A stretch of 64,000 bases of DNA from Fictibacillus arsenicus (GTDB lineage Bacteria; Bacillota; Bacilli; Bacillales; Fictibacillaceae). Within the stretch, counting starts at the first letter, position 1. The number at the start of each line of letters is the position of its first letter. A program made the position numbers and the translations under genes. Positions 53,134 through 61,340 of this stretch are shown piece by piece. The stretch spans positions 1 to 64,000 of the forward strand of contig NZ_MQMF01000003.1 in assembly GCF_001999465.1 (NCBI RefSeq), given 5' to 3'. The notes under the pieces were generated by a model. The model saw nothing but the letters and a program-made list of their open reading frames with translations, had not been told where the DNA came from and did no database searches.

Positions 53134-54456
53134 GTGAATTTACATGGCACAGCTAAAATCGGAAAAAACAATCATCTTTGGATAGGCGGGGCAGATACGG
53201 TCGAACTAGCAAAAAAGTATGGCACACCGCTATATCTATATGATGTTGAATTAATAAGAACTAGAGCAAGAGGATTCAAGAAAGCATTCGAAGAAAAAGG
53301 TGTTGGATATCAGGTAGCATACGCCAGCAAAGCATTTTCTTCCATTGCGATCATTCAGCTTATGGATCAAGAAGGGCTAAGTTTGGACGTTGTTTCAGGC
53401 GGGGAACTTTATACAGCAATCCAAGCAGAATTTCCTGCAGAACGTATCCATTTTCATGGGAACAACAAGAGCGCTGAGGAATTAGAATTCGCACTAACAG
53501 CAGGAGTAGGGTGTATTGTAGTAGACAATTTTTATGAAATAAACCTGTTAAAGACGCTTTGCAGAAAACTAAATAAGAAAGTCAAAATTTTATTGCGCCT
53601 TACACCTGGTATTGAAGCACATACACATGATTACATCATAACTGGTCAGGAAGATTCTAAATTTGGTTTCGACTTAGGAAGCGGGCAAGCAGATAAAGCA
53701 TTGCAAGAAGTTCTAAAGTCAGAGTTTTTCGAGGTTCTCGGCATACATTGTCACATAGGCTCTCAGATTTTTGAAACGGAAGGTTTTACTTTAGCAATTG
53801 ATAAGCTCTTTAGTCACTTTAAGATTTGGGAGGGAAGATTCCAATATTTTCCTCGCGTAGTGAATCTAGGCGGTGGCTTTGGTATTCAATATACTTCTGA
53901 TGACACACCTCTTGAGCCAGAGCAGTATGTTATGGCTATGATCGATGAGGTTAATCGTAAAATGGCTCAATTCAATGGGAAATCGATGCCTGAATTATGG
54001 ATTGAACCAGGAAGATCACTCGTTGGAGATGCTGGAACTACGATCTATTCAATCGGCTCTCAAAAAGAGATTGAAGGTGTTAGACATTATGTTTCTGTTG
54101 ATGGGGGTATGACAGATAATATCCGTCCAGCTCTCTATCAGGCAAAATATGACGCATACACAGCAAACAAGATGAACGATAAGCCTGCCCAAAAAGTATC
54201 AATTGCAGGAAAGTGCTGTGAGAGCGGGGATATGCTCATTTGGGATTTAGAGCTGCCTGAAGTGACGGATCAAGATTATCTCGCTGTGTCTTGTACAGGA
54301 GCATATGGTTACAGTATGGCCAACAACTATAACCGAATTCAGCGGCCAGCTGTTGTTTTTGTTGAAAATGGCGAAGAACAGCTTGTTATCAAGCGTGAAA
54401 CGTACGAAGACTTAGTCAGACAGGATGTACCCTTAAAATCAAAGGTTTTTGTGTAA
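53134..54456 (+). CDS. lysA: Diaminopimelate decarboxylase
   Basis: A 440-residue PLP enzyme: the PLP lysine lies in VAYASKAFSS, and HIHCHIGSQ-like GIHCHIGSQI, VNLGGGFG, EPGRSLVG and CCESGD mark the active site. It makes lysine from meso-DAP. The start is GTG 53134 after GAGAGGGGA; frame further upstream is the riboswitch terminator. Controlled by the lysine riboswitch. Confidence 0.95.
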   Translation: MNLHGTAKIGKNNHLWIGGADTVELAKKYGTPLYLYDVELIRTRARGFKKAFEEKGVGYQVAYASKAFSSIAIIQLMDQEGLSLDVVSGGELYTAIQAEFPAERIHFHGNNKSAEELEFALTAGVGCIVVDNFYEINLLKTLCRKLNKKVKILLRLTPGIEAHTHDYIITGQEDSKFGFDLGSGQADKALQEVLKSEFFEVLGIHCHIGSQIFETEGFTLAIDKLFSHFKIWEGRFQYFPRVVNLGGGFGIQYTSDDTPLEPEQYVMAMIDEVNRKMAQFNGKSMPELWIEPGRSLVGDAGTTIYSIGSQKEIEGVRHYVSVDGGMTDNIRPALYQAKYDAYTANKMNDKPAQKVSIAGKCCESGDMLIWDLELPEVTDQDYLAVSCTGAYGYSMANNYNRIQRPAVVFVENGEEQLVIKRETYEDLVRQDVPLKSKVFV

Positions 54457-54524
54457 ATTAGTTTACGAGTCAGTCATTTCACCGTACAATGGTAGGTGAA
54501 TGAAACATAAGGAGGCCTATTTGA

Positions 54525-54959
54525 ATGAAAAAAGGTTCAATCGAATTTGAAAATGGCGAAAAGATTTTATTTGATCTATATCAAGAAGAAGCACCTGGAA
54601 CTGTTGAAAACTTTGAAAAGCTTGCAAACGAGGGGTTTTATAACGGAGTAACATTCCACCGTGTAATCCCTGGTTTCGTAGCACAAGGCGGAGATCCAAC
54701 TGGAACTGGCGCAGGCGGTCCTGGTTACTCAATTCCTTGTGAAACAGAAGGGAATCCTCACAAACATGTAGCAGGATCTCTATCAATGGCTCACGCTGGC
54801 CGTGACACTGGTGGAAGCCAGTTCTTTATCGTACACGAGCCTCAGCCGCATCTGAATGGCGTACACACAGTTTTCGGACAAGTTACTGAAGGAATGGACA
54901 CTGTTTTGCGCATTAAGCAAGGCGATGTAATGAAAGAAGTTAAAGTTTGGGAAGAGTAA
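54525..54959 (+). CDS. ppiB: Peptidyl-prolyl cis-trans isomerase (cyclophilin)
   Basis: A 144-residue cyclophilin with the catalytic Arg in [31 protein letters not shown] and the [12 protein letters not shown] segment. No signal peptide, so cytoplasmic. AAGGAGG precedes ATG 54525. A terminator follows. Confidence 0.95.
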   Translation: MKKGSIEFENGEKILFDLYQEEAPGTVENFEKLANEGFYNGVTFHRVIPGFVAQGGDPTGTGAGGPGYSIPCETEGNPHKHVAGSLSMAHAGRDTGGSQFFIVHEPQPHLNGVHTVFGQVTEGMDTVLRIKQGDVMKEVKVWEE

Positions 54960-54967
54960 TATGAAGC

Positions 54968-54992
54968 AGCCCCGTTACCCGGGGCTTTTTTG
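54968..54992 (+). terminator. Rho-independent terminator after ppiB
   Basis: AGCCCCG / CGGGGCT stem with a 5-base loop and T run. Confidence 0.92.
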
Positions 54993-55137
54993 TATTCTAA
55001 GAAGGTATAACTAGTATGCATGATGATGTTCGACTTTTGCGGTCAACTGAAACCTCACGCTATTTGAAGGGGAATCAGCCTGTTTTCTTAAGTGGGGTTT
55101 AACGTCAATTTGTCGAATTTTCTATAAAATCTATATT

Positions 55138-55225
55138 ACCGTGAATAAACAAGAAATTACCGTGAAATAATTTAGATTTACCGTGCCTAAAAATCGATTT
55201 ACCGTTTATAAATCCAAATACGGTA
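55138..55225. repeat. 21-bp degenerate tandem repeat array 3
   Basis: ACCGTG or ACCGTT begins units at 55138, 55159, 55180 and 55201, exactly 21 bases apart; a decayed unit follows. One unit, CGTGAAATAATTTAGATTTAC without its first base, agrees with array 1 at about 16 of 21 positions. It lies between convergent ppiB and ypuF. The rest of the gap 54993-55285 shows only a weak inverted repeat (AAACCTCAC, GTGGGGTTT, 55051-55100). Confidence 0.8.
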
Positions 55226-55285
55226 TGTAATCTATAAAAAAAACTTGCCAGCATACAAACGGGTAAGAGTTTTAGGCATTTTATT

Positions 55286-55798
55286 TTAATTAAATCTTTT
55301 TTTGTTAAGTTTTTGCTTTTTTCTTTCTTCAATTACAGAAGTTCTGTCTCTTAATCTATGCTTGTGAATTATATTCTCACCTGGAATGTCCTTGATGCTC
55401 CAATCTGCTTCAGTTTTAGCTGTCTTTAACAGACATACTTTAAATAAATCGGATGTTAAAGGCAATGAGAACGGCTGGAACTCTTTATGTTGTTCAATCT
55501 CACGTTTTCGATTCTCGACAACATTAAAAAATGGTTCGAGTTCAATACCTAAATCTCTCAATGCCGCTTTTTCTGTGTAAAGTTTTTCAATACCGCTTGT
55601 TATCATTCTTTTTGCACCATTCAAATTACCGCGTCTTTGATGGTAGAGAGCTACAGCAATCTGGATGAGCCCCGGCCAAAGGTTTCCTTTCATTCCTTCG
55701 TTCTTCCAATGCTCCTCGAGTACTTCATGACACTCAAAAAAATCTTGATCAGTATGGAAATAAATTAAATAGTCAATCCATGCGTCCGGATAATTCAA
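55286..55798 (-). CDS. ypuF: DUF309 protein (YpuF)
   Basis: A 170-residue helical protein. The DUF309 core is FFECHEVLEEHWK with LIQIAVALYHQRRGN. The C-terminal 60 residues are variable and very basic. Function unknown. It is encoded opposite scpAB as in Bacillus. The start is TTG 55798 with AAAGGGGTG upstream, though further away than usual, so the start is uncertain. Confidence 0.8.
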   Translation of the reverse strand: MNYPDAWIDYLIYFHTDQDFFECHEVLEEHWKNEGMKGNLWPGLIQIAVALYHQRRGNLNGAKRMITSGIEKLYTEKAALRDLGIELEPFFNVVENRKREIEQHKEFQPFSLPLTSDLFKVCLLKTAKTEADWSIKDIPGENIIHKHRLRDRTSVIEERKKQKLNKKRFN

Positions 55799-55885
55799 CT
55801 TGTGCCCACACCCCTTTGCTTTTACGGATTTAGTTTATCATAGGTCGCTGACTAATAAAAATACAGCTTTTGTATGTTGAAAATA

Positions 55886-55894
55886 TGATATAAT
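55886..55894 (+). promoter_or_regulatory. Extended -10 promoter element of scpAB
   Basis: TGATATAAT is an ideal extended -10 (TGN-TATAAT), 40 bases before scpA. No strong -35 is visible, which such promoters can lack. Confidence 0.5.
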
Positions 55895-55934
55895 TTTATA
55901 ATACAAAAAACGTTGATAAAACTGGGGAAATGTT

Positions 55935-56678
55935 ATGCAATATAGTGTGAAGCTCGATGGATTTGAAGGTCCGCTTGATTTGCTGCTTCATTTAATTCAA
56001 ACTTACGAAGTAGATATTTATGATATACCTGTAGCAATAATTACTGAGCAGTACTTGCAATATATACATACGATGAAAGAGCTTAAACTGGATGTTGCCA
56101 GTGAATATCTAGTCATGGCTGCAACTTTACTTGCGATAAAAAGCAAGATGCTTTTGCCGAAGCACGAGGATGATTTTCTCGATCAGCAGATGGAATTAGA
56201 CGTTGAAGAAGATCCGAGAGATGAACTGGTGAGAAGGTTAATCGAATACCGGAAATATAAGTTTGCAGCAGACGAATTAAAAGAGAGGGAAGCGGCAAGA
56301 AGCTTAGTTTATACGAGAGAACCGCTCGATCTTAGTCAGTTCGAAAAAGAAGAAACAGCTCAGCAGGTAACGAATGTAACCCTTTATGACATGCTGCAGG
56401 CAATGCAGAAAGTCTTTCAGGAAAAAGTAACTCGTTCACCAAGACAAACAACGATAGAACGACAGGAAATACCGATTGAGACCAGAATGGACCAGATTAA
56501 ACAATCACTTCTTTCGGTTGGAGGCAAACGCCGTTTTACCGATCTATTTGATAAAAGCTCAAAAGAGCATGTGGTTGTTACGTTTTTGGCCATTTTAGAA
56601 TTAATGAAAGTAAAAAGTATTAACTGTGAGCAGCAGGACCATTTTAGTGAAATTTATATTACCATGATAGAGGAGTAA
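55935..56678 (+). CDS. scpA: Segregation and condensation protein A
   Basis: A 247-residue kleisin starting MQYSVKLDGFEGPLDLLLHL, with SEYLVMAATLLAIKSKMLLP. It links the SMC heads and binds ScpB in chromosome condensation. AACTGGGGAAA precedes ATG 55935. It is directly followed by scpB. Confidence 0.95.
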   Translation: MQYSVKLDGFEGPLDLLLHLIQTYEVDIYDIPVAIITEQYLQYIHTMKELKLDVASEYLVMAATLLAIKSKMLLPKHEDDFLDQQMELDVEEDPRDELVRRLIEYRKYKFAADELKEREAARSLVYTREPLDLSQFEKEETAQQVTNVTLYDMLQAMQKVFQEKVTRSPRQTTIERQEIPIETRMDQIKQSLLSVGGKRRFTDLFDKSSKEHVVVTFLAILELMKVKSINCEQQDHFSEIYITMIEE

Positions 56679-56684
56679 GTGGAT

Positions 56685-57278
56685 TTGGAACGAAATGAAA
56701 TAAAAGCGGTTATTGAAGGTCTGCTTTTTGTCAGCGGAGACGAAGGCATCGACCGAAAACAGATTGCACAAGTGCTTGAAAAAGACAGCAAAGAAATAGA
56801 TGAGATCATTAATGAGCTGAAAGAAAGCTACCTATCACCCGACAGAGGGATGACGATCGTTGAATATGCAGGATCACTTCAGTTAGTAACAAAACCAGAT
56901 CATGCGGTTTATTACGAACGTCTTGTTGAAACTCCGGGTCATTCCACGCTTTCACAAGCAGCTCTTGAAACTTTGGCGATTATTGCCTATAAACAGCCTA
57001 TTACAAGGGCTGAGATTGAAGAAGTCAGAGGTGTGAAGACAGAAAAGCCTCTTCAAACTCTGTCTGCAAAAGGACTTGTTAAAGAAGTAGGAAGGGCAGA
57101 AGGGACTGGGAGAGCTATTTTATACGGTACTACCAAAGCGTTTTTAGATCATTTTGGCCTTCAGACGATCAAAGAGCTGCCTCCTCTGCCTGAGAACATT
57201 CAAGAAGAAAGTGTTGAACAAGAAGCAGATCTATTCTTTTCAAAGTTTCAGGAATCTATATCTTTTGAAGATAACTAA
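56685..57278 (+). CDS. scpB: Segregation and condensation protein B
   Basis: A 197-residue protein of two winged helices; the hallmark is LSQAALETLAIIAYKQPITRAEIEEVRGV. It binds ScpA in the SMC complex. The start is chosen as TTG 56685, nine bases after AGGAG; GTG 56679, two codons earlier and three bases from the site, is possible. Confidence 0.93.
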   Translation: MERNEIKAVIEGLLFVSGDEGIDRKQIAQVLEKDSKEIDEIINELKESYLSPDRGMTIVEYAGSLQLVTKPDHAVYYERLVETPGHSTLSQAALETLAIIAYKQPITRAEIEEVRGVKTEKPLQTLSAKGLVKEVGRAEGTGRAILYGTTKAFLDHFGLQTIKELPPLPENIQEESVEQEADLFFSKFQESISFEDN

Positions 57279-57295
57279 GTAAGGGGGTAGCTGTT

Positions 57296-57655
57296 TTGCT
57301 GATTCATCATATCGAAGGTATTGAATTAGAAAAAGAAAAACCGAATACATCAGAGGATTTCTTCAATCGTTCAGAAGCATCTTACGAAATAAATGGTGTA
57401 AAACAAACCTTTCATCTTCTCTATGTACGTTACTTTGAAGAAAAACTTGAAGAAGAATTAACTCAGCATGATTTCTGGAAACAGCATCTTCAAAAATATA
57501 AAATCCGTGAATTAGCTGCATTAGCAGCACTTAGCAAAAATGATTCATATTTGAAAAGAAAAAGAGTTTATATTAACGAATATGAAGACTTTAAGAGTCT
57601 ATTTATGAATCCTGATGAAAAAACATTAACCAATCTTCTAAAACCATTTGAATAA
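57296..57655 (+). CDS. Hypothetical protein, 119 residues
   Basis: The start is TTG 57296 behind AAGGGGGTAG, 17 bases after scpB, with a terminator after the stop, so it is very likely a real gene of the scp operon. The product is charged and helical, with a beta-looking N-terminal half (YEINGVKQTFHLLYVRYFEE) and a basic stretch (KRKRVYINEYEDF). It is not obviously B. subtilis YpuI, which follows scpB there. I do not recognise the family. Confidence 0.7.
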   Translation: MLIHHIEGIELEKEKPNTSEDFFNRSEASYEINGVKQTFHLLYVRYFEEKLEEELTQHDFWKQHLQKYKIRELAALAALSKNDSYLKRKRVYINEYEDFKSLFMNPDEKTLTNLLKPFE

Positions 57656-57664
57656 TTTTTTAAG

Positions 57665-57690
57665 CAGCCAAGCCTTTGGCTGTTTTTTAT
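57665..57690 (+). terminator. Rho-independent terminator after the scpAB operon
   Basis: CAGCCAA / TTGGCTG stem with 4-base loop and T6 tail. Confidence 0.88.
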
Positions 57691-57787
57691 TTGGCTATTT
57701 TCGATTTTAGAAATAAAAAAGAAAACTTCAAAATGGAGAAAATGGCCTTTCTTAAAGAAGCCTTATTATTCAGAGTTGCTTTAGTTA

Positions 57788-57924
57788 GTAGATGATTTCC
57801 GCTCCAGGATACTCGCTTTCCACGGGGCGTGCGGTGAGCCTCCTGCCGCTTTGCGCCATTAGGAGTCTCCACCTGACCGCTCGTCCCGTAGGAGTCTCGC
57901 ACCTTGCGCTTCAATCATTTGCAT
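57788..57924 (-). repeat. Structured intergenic repeat, copy D (reverse orientation)
   Basis: A full copy on the minus strand. In repeat orientation it has ATGAT/ATCAT at the outer arms, GCGAGACTCCTACGGG matched by CCCGTGGAAAGCGAG, and CTCCT/AGGAG in the middle. ACGGG/CCCGT replaces GCGGG/CCCGC of copy C, a compensated change. First of four copies in the gene-free stretch 57691-58454. Confidence 0.85.
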
Positions 57925-57971
57925 AGGAAGCCTTTTCAAAAGAAGCCTTCGTATACAAGGTTGCTTTTGTT

Positions 57972-58015
57972 AGCAGATGATTTCCTCTCCAGGATGCTCG
58001 CTTTCCAAGGGGTGC
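57972..58015 (-). repeat. Structured intergenic repeat, truncated copy D2 (reverse orientation)
   Basis: GCAGATGATTTCC to CTCGCTTTCCAAGGGG repeats the beginning of copy D after a repeated flank (AAGAAGCCTTCGTATAC, AAGGTTGCTTTTGTTAG at 57941-57973) and then breaks off. Confidence 0.75.
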
Positions 58016-58047
58016 ACCAAAGAGTACGTACGAAATTCTACATTGAA

Positions 58048-58179
58048 TAGTTAATTGGAGCGGAAGGGCGAGACTCCAGCAGGATGAGTGGGACAGATGA
58101 GACCATTCAATGCCGCAAAGCGGCGGATGGGCTCACCGCACACCCTGCGGAAAGGGAGCCCTGCAGCGGAAATTAACTA
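58048..58179 (+). repeat. Structured intergenic repeat, copy E
   Basis: Full copy of 132 bp. Outer arms TAGTTAAT and ATTAACTA differ from copy C at one pair, changed on both sides. Inner pairs GGGC/GCCC, GCAGG/CCTGC and CCAT/ATGG hold. Confidence 0.85.
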
Positions 58180-58269
58180 CCTTCAAGACCAGCAAGAATT
58201 ACGTAAATAGTTTATAGATTTCTAAAGATGTTGCCACAAAGAGATAACTAAGAAATTCTTCAAGCAATC

Positions 58270-58334
58270 GTTGATTGGAGTGAATGGGCTAACCGCACAT
58301 TCTGCGGAAAGCGAGTCCTGTAACGGAAATCAAC
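58270..58334 (+). repeat. Structured intergenic repeat, copy F (internally deleted)
   Basis: GTTGATTGGAG and ACGGAAATCAAC ends with only 65 bp total; about 67 bp of the centre are missing. The flank 58340-58372 (AAAAGCAGCAAAGTTTACG and on) repeats that of copies A and B. Confidence 0.8.
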
Positions 58335-58454
58335 CACTTACAAAAGCAGCAAAGTTTACGAAAACAGCCTTTTATTTCTTACTCGTTCTGTTTTAAATAG
58401 AGGGTTAAGGGTAAATTAAAAAATAAGTATAACGAGTCGAAGGAGAGAGATCTT

Positions 58455-59534
58455 TTGCCCAAAATAGCAGCAGTCGAAACCGTTAATCCCCCGCACAAAC
58501 TTTCGCAAAAAGAAACGATGGAATTTGCAAGAAACTTATTTCAGGATGCATTTTCAGATTTAGAACGATTATTAAAAGTTTTTCAGAATGGTGAGATATC
58601 ATCTAGATATTTTGTAATGCCCATTGAATGGTTCAAAGAAAAAAGAAGTTTTCAGGAAAAAAATGATTTATACATAGACTTTGCTACGAATCTCGGAGCA
58701 GAATGCATCCAAAAATGCATGGGTCCAGCAGACAGACCTATAATCCCTTATGAAAATATTGACGCAATCTTTTTTATTTCTAGTTCCGGGTTATCAACAC
58801 CAAGTATTGAAGCCAGAATCATGAATATGCTTCCGTTTTCCTCTCATACGAAACGAATACCTATTTGGGGCTTAGGATGTGCAGGTGGTGCATCCGGCTT
58901 TTCGAGAGCTTTTGATTATTGTAAGGCATACCCGAAGTCAAACGTGCTCGTATTGAGTGTTGAATTATGCAGTCTGACATTTCAGCATGAGGATTTTTCT
59001 AAAAGCAATCTTGTAGGGACTTCCCTTTTTGCTGATGGAGTTGCTTGTGCACTTATCTGCGGAGACGAATCAGACACAGGTAAATCAGGAGAACTAAAAC
59101 CATATATTTTAGATACAATGTCCACATTAAAGCCTCATTCAGAAGATGTAATGGGATGGGAGGTAAAAGATACAGGTCTTTATGTTGTTTTTTCACGTGA
59201 TATCCCTAATGTGATCCGTACTTGGCTGAAACCGAACGTTGATGAGTTTCTAAACCGAAATCATTTAACCGGAGAACAGATTAAAAATTTTATAGCCCAT
59301 CCAGGAGGTAAGAAAGTTCTTCAGGCATATGTTGATGCTCTTGGGCTGCCTCTTTCCAAAACTGATATTTCACGGGATGTGCTTATGTCAAATGGCAACA
59401 TGTCTTCTGCTACTGTCTTCTATGTTTTAAAACAATTTATGGAGTTAAAACAGAATGAAGGTGATTTAGGAATTATGGCAGCACTTGGTCCTGGCTTCTC
59501 ATCAGAACTCTTGTTAGTAGAATGGAGGAAATAA
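58455..59534 (+). CDS. bpsA: Type III polyketide synthase (BpsA/BcsA-like)
   Basis: A 359-residue chalcone-synthase-fold enzyme. The Cys-His-Asn triad is visible: Cys in WGLGCAGGASG, His in IAHPGGKKVL and Asn in MSNGNMSSATV. B. subtilis BpsA makes alkylpyrones from long-chain acyl-CoA and malonyl-CoA. The start is TTG 58455 after AAGGAGAGAG. The next gene, ypbQ/bpsB, should methylate the product but is frameshifted here. Confidence 0.9.
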   Translation: MPKIAAVETVNPPHKLSQKETMEFARNLFQDAFSDLERLLKVFQNGEISSRYFVMPIEWFKEKRSFQEKNDLYIDFATNLGAECIQKCMGPADRPIIPYENIDAIFFISSSGLSTPSIEARIMNMLPFSSHTKRIPIWGLGCAGGASGFSRAFDYCKAYPKSNVLVLSVELCSLTFQHEDFSKSNLVGTSLFADGVACALICGDESDTGKSGELKPYILDTMSTLKPHSEDVMGWEVKDTGLYVVFSRDIPNVIRTWLKPNVDEFLNRNHLTGEQIKNFIAHPGGKKVLQAYVDALGLPLSKTDISRDVLMSNGNMSSATVFYVLKQFMELKQNEGDLGIMAALGPGFSSELLLVEWRK

Positions 59535-59536
59535 CG

Positions 59537-60090
59537 GTGAATTGGTTTCTCGTTTTTTGGACTTTTTTAATAATACAGAGACTTGCAGAAGTAAAAATCG
59601 CCAAAAAGAACGAAGAAATTCTCTTGTCCAAGGGAGCCGTTGAGGCAGGGAGCAGCCATTATAAATGGATGGTAACTATGCATACCTCATTTTTTCTTTT
59701 TTATTTACTGAAGTAATGTTCTTTGGTGCTATTTCTCCTTCATGGTGGGTGATTCCATTTGTCTTGTTTTTAATTGCACAAGTAATTCGAGTTTGGGCGA
59801 TTACCTCTTTAGGGGTTTTTTGGAATACAAAAATTATTCTTCTTCCAGGTGCTGAAGTTGTGGCTAAAGGACCTTATCGTTTTATAAGGCATCCTAATTA
59901 CTTAGTCGTATCTTTGGAACTTCTAGTCATTCCGCTTATTTTTGGCGCTTATGTTACCGCGTTGCTTTTTACTATCTTAAATATTTTGATGCTCCGTGTA
60001 CGAATACCAGCAGAAGAAAAAGCATTAATCGAGCTTACTGATTATGAATATAGGCACGGTGAAAAACAGCGTTTCTTTCCTAGTCAATAA
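59537..60090 (+). pseudogene. bpsB: Isoprenylcysteine methyltransferase-like protein (YpbQ/BpsB), frameshifted
   Basis: GTG 59537, nine bases after GGAGG, opens a frame that reads VNWFLVFWTFLIIQRLAEVK and stops at 59716. The family's C-terminal half (GVFWNTKIILLP, GPYRFIRHPNYLVV) lies in the -1 frame, 59665-60090, without its own ribosome site. The frames meet at T6-C-T6 (59691-59703), where one missing T would explain the break. Restored length is about 184 residues, near that of YpbQ. BpsB methylates the alkylpyrone made by BpsA. It may be an inactivated gene or a sequencing error in the T run. Confidence 0.8.
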
Positions 60091-60111
60091 TAGAGCGGAA
60101 GTAAATCCCAT

Positions 60112-60139
60112 TCATAACCTGTCCTTGTTTGCATAAACT
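60112..60139 (+). promoter_or_regulatory. Candidate sigma-E promoter of dacB
   Basis: TCATAAC (60112-60118), 13-base spacer and CATAAACT (60132-60139) fit the sigma-E pattern KMATATT and CATACANT moderately and well. dacB is a sigma-E gene in B. subtilis. Confidence 0.6.
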
Positions 60140-60170
60140 TTTACAAAACACCTAAAGGGCGGGATTTTGA

Positions 60171-61340
60171 ATGAAACAAATCATTTCACCTCTTATTTAT
60201 ATTGTAATATGCTCGCTTATCCTTGCAGTTTTCCCGCAAGAAGCTAAAGCTGAACCTGGTGTATCAGCAAAAGCAGCTGTACTGATGGAACAATCATCAG
60301 GAAGGGTTTTATATGGACGGAATGAACACCGTCCCATGAGAATCGCAAGTATAACGAAAATCATGACAGCTATCCTTGCCATTGAATCAGGAAAGATGCA
60401 GGATAGTGTGACCATAACCGAACATGCTGCGAGAACTGAAGGATCTTCTCTTTATTTAAAACCTGGTGAGAAAATCCCTTTGACAGACCTGGTTTACGGA
60501 TTGATGCTGAGATCAGGAAACGATTCTGCAGTTGCAATCGCAGAACATGTAGGCGGAAGCTTAGATGGATTTTCCTATCTTATGAATCAAAAAGCAGAAG
60601 AAATAGGAATGAAACATACTCGCTTTAGAAATCCTCATGGCCTCGATACGCACGAAGATCATTATTCAACCGCCTATGATATGGCACTTCTGACTAAGTA
60701 TGCTATGAACAACGATATGTTTAAAGATATTTCAGCAACGAAGGTATACCGTTCTGAGCAAACGGGTGAAAAGTGGGACAGAGTATGGCGTAACAAAAAT
60801 AAAATGCTGAAGTTTTATGAGAATGCCACCGGCGGAAAAACAGGATATACAAAACGTGCGAAAAGAACACTGGTTTCAACGGCAGAGAAAGATGGAATGG
60901 AGCTTATCGCAGTTACTTTAAATGATCCTGATGACTGGGAAGATCACAGAAATATGTTCGAGTGGGGATTTCACTCTTTTCAAATGACCCAGCTTATAAA
61001 AGAAGGCAAAGTATCCAGCATTAAAGATAAAGGCTATAAAGGGAAAGTTGAGGCAAACCGTACTTTTTCTTATCCGTTAATGAAAGAAGAGATTAAGCAG
61101 ATCTCTTCTTCCATTCATTTATATAAATTGCCCAAATCTGGTGAATGGAAGGATGAAGATATTCCTAAGCCAGTAGGTAGGTATTTTATAGATTTAAATG
61201 GTTTAAGAATAGCAGATTTACCTCTTTATTATGATGGGAAAGCATTGATAAAGCCTCACAAAGAGGGCATCTGGACAACATTTAAAGACATGCTGAACCA
61301 GCTTTTCTTTGCCGCAAGGGAGCATAATGGCTCATGGTGA
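60171..61340 (+). CDS. dacB: D-alanyl-D-alanine carboxypeptidase DacB (PBP5*)
   Basis: A 389-residue exported enzyme: signal peptide ending AKA, SxxK in ASITKIM, SxN in SGNDSAV and KTG in GGKTGYT, then a C-terminal domain with DMLNQLFF amphipathic tail. It regulates spore cortex cross-linking from the mother cell. AAAGGGCGGG precedes ATG 60171. It overlaps spmA by 7 bases, and the dacB-spmA-spmB operon is as in B. subtilis. Confidence 0.93.
   Translation: MKQIISPLIYIVICSLILAVFPQEAKAEPGVSAKAAVLMEQSSGRVLYGRNEHRPMRIASITKIMTAILAIESGKMQDSVTITEHAARTEGSSLYLKPGEKIPLTDLVYGLMLRSGNDSAVAIAEHVGGSLDGFSYLMNQKAEEIGMKHTRFRNPHGLDTHEDHYSTAYDMALLTKYAMNNDMFKDISATKVYRSEQTGEKWDRVWRNKNKMLKFYENATGGKTGYTKRAKRTLVSTAEKDGMELIAVTLNDPDDWEDHRNMFEWGFHSFQMTQLIKEGKVSSIKDKGYKGKVEANRTFSYPLMKEEIKQISSSIHLYKLPKSGEWKDEDIPKPVGRYFIDLNGLRIADLPLYYDGKALIKPHKEGIWTTFKDMLNQLFFAAREHNGSW

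Noticed and set aside
55105-55332. 75-residue heptad-like protein on the minus strand
   Set aside because: It arises from array 3 and overlaps ypuF; no start signal.
59690-59705. Programmed -1 frameshift in ypbQ/bpsB
   Set aside because: The T6-A and T6-C heptamers are not in the X-XXY-YYZ register of the upstream frame, and no downstream stem was evident; an indel is simpler.
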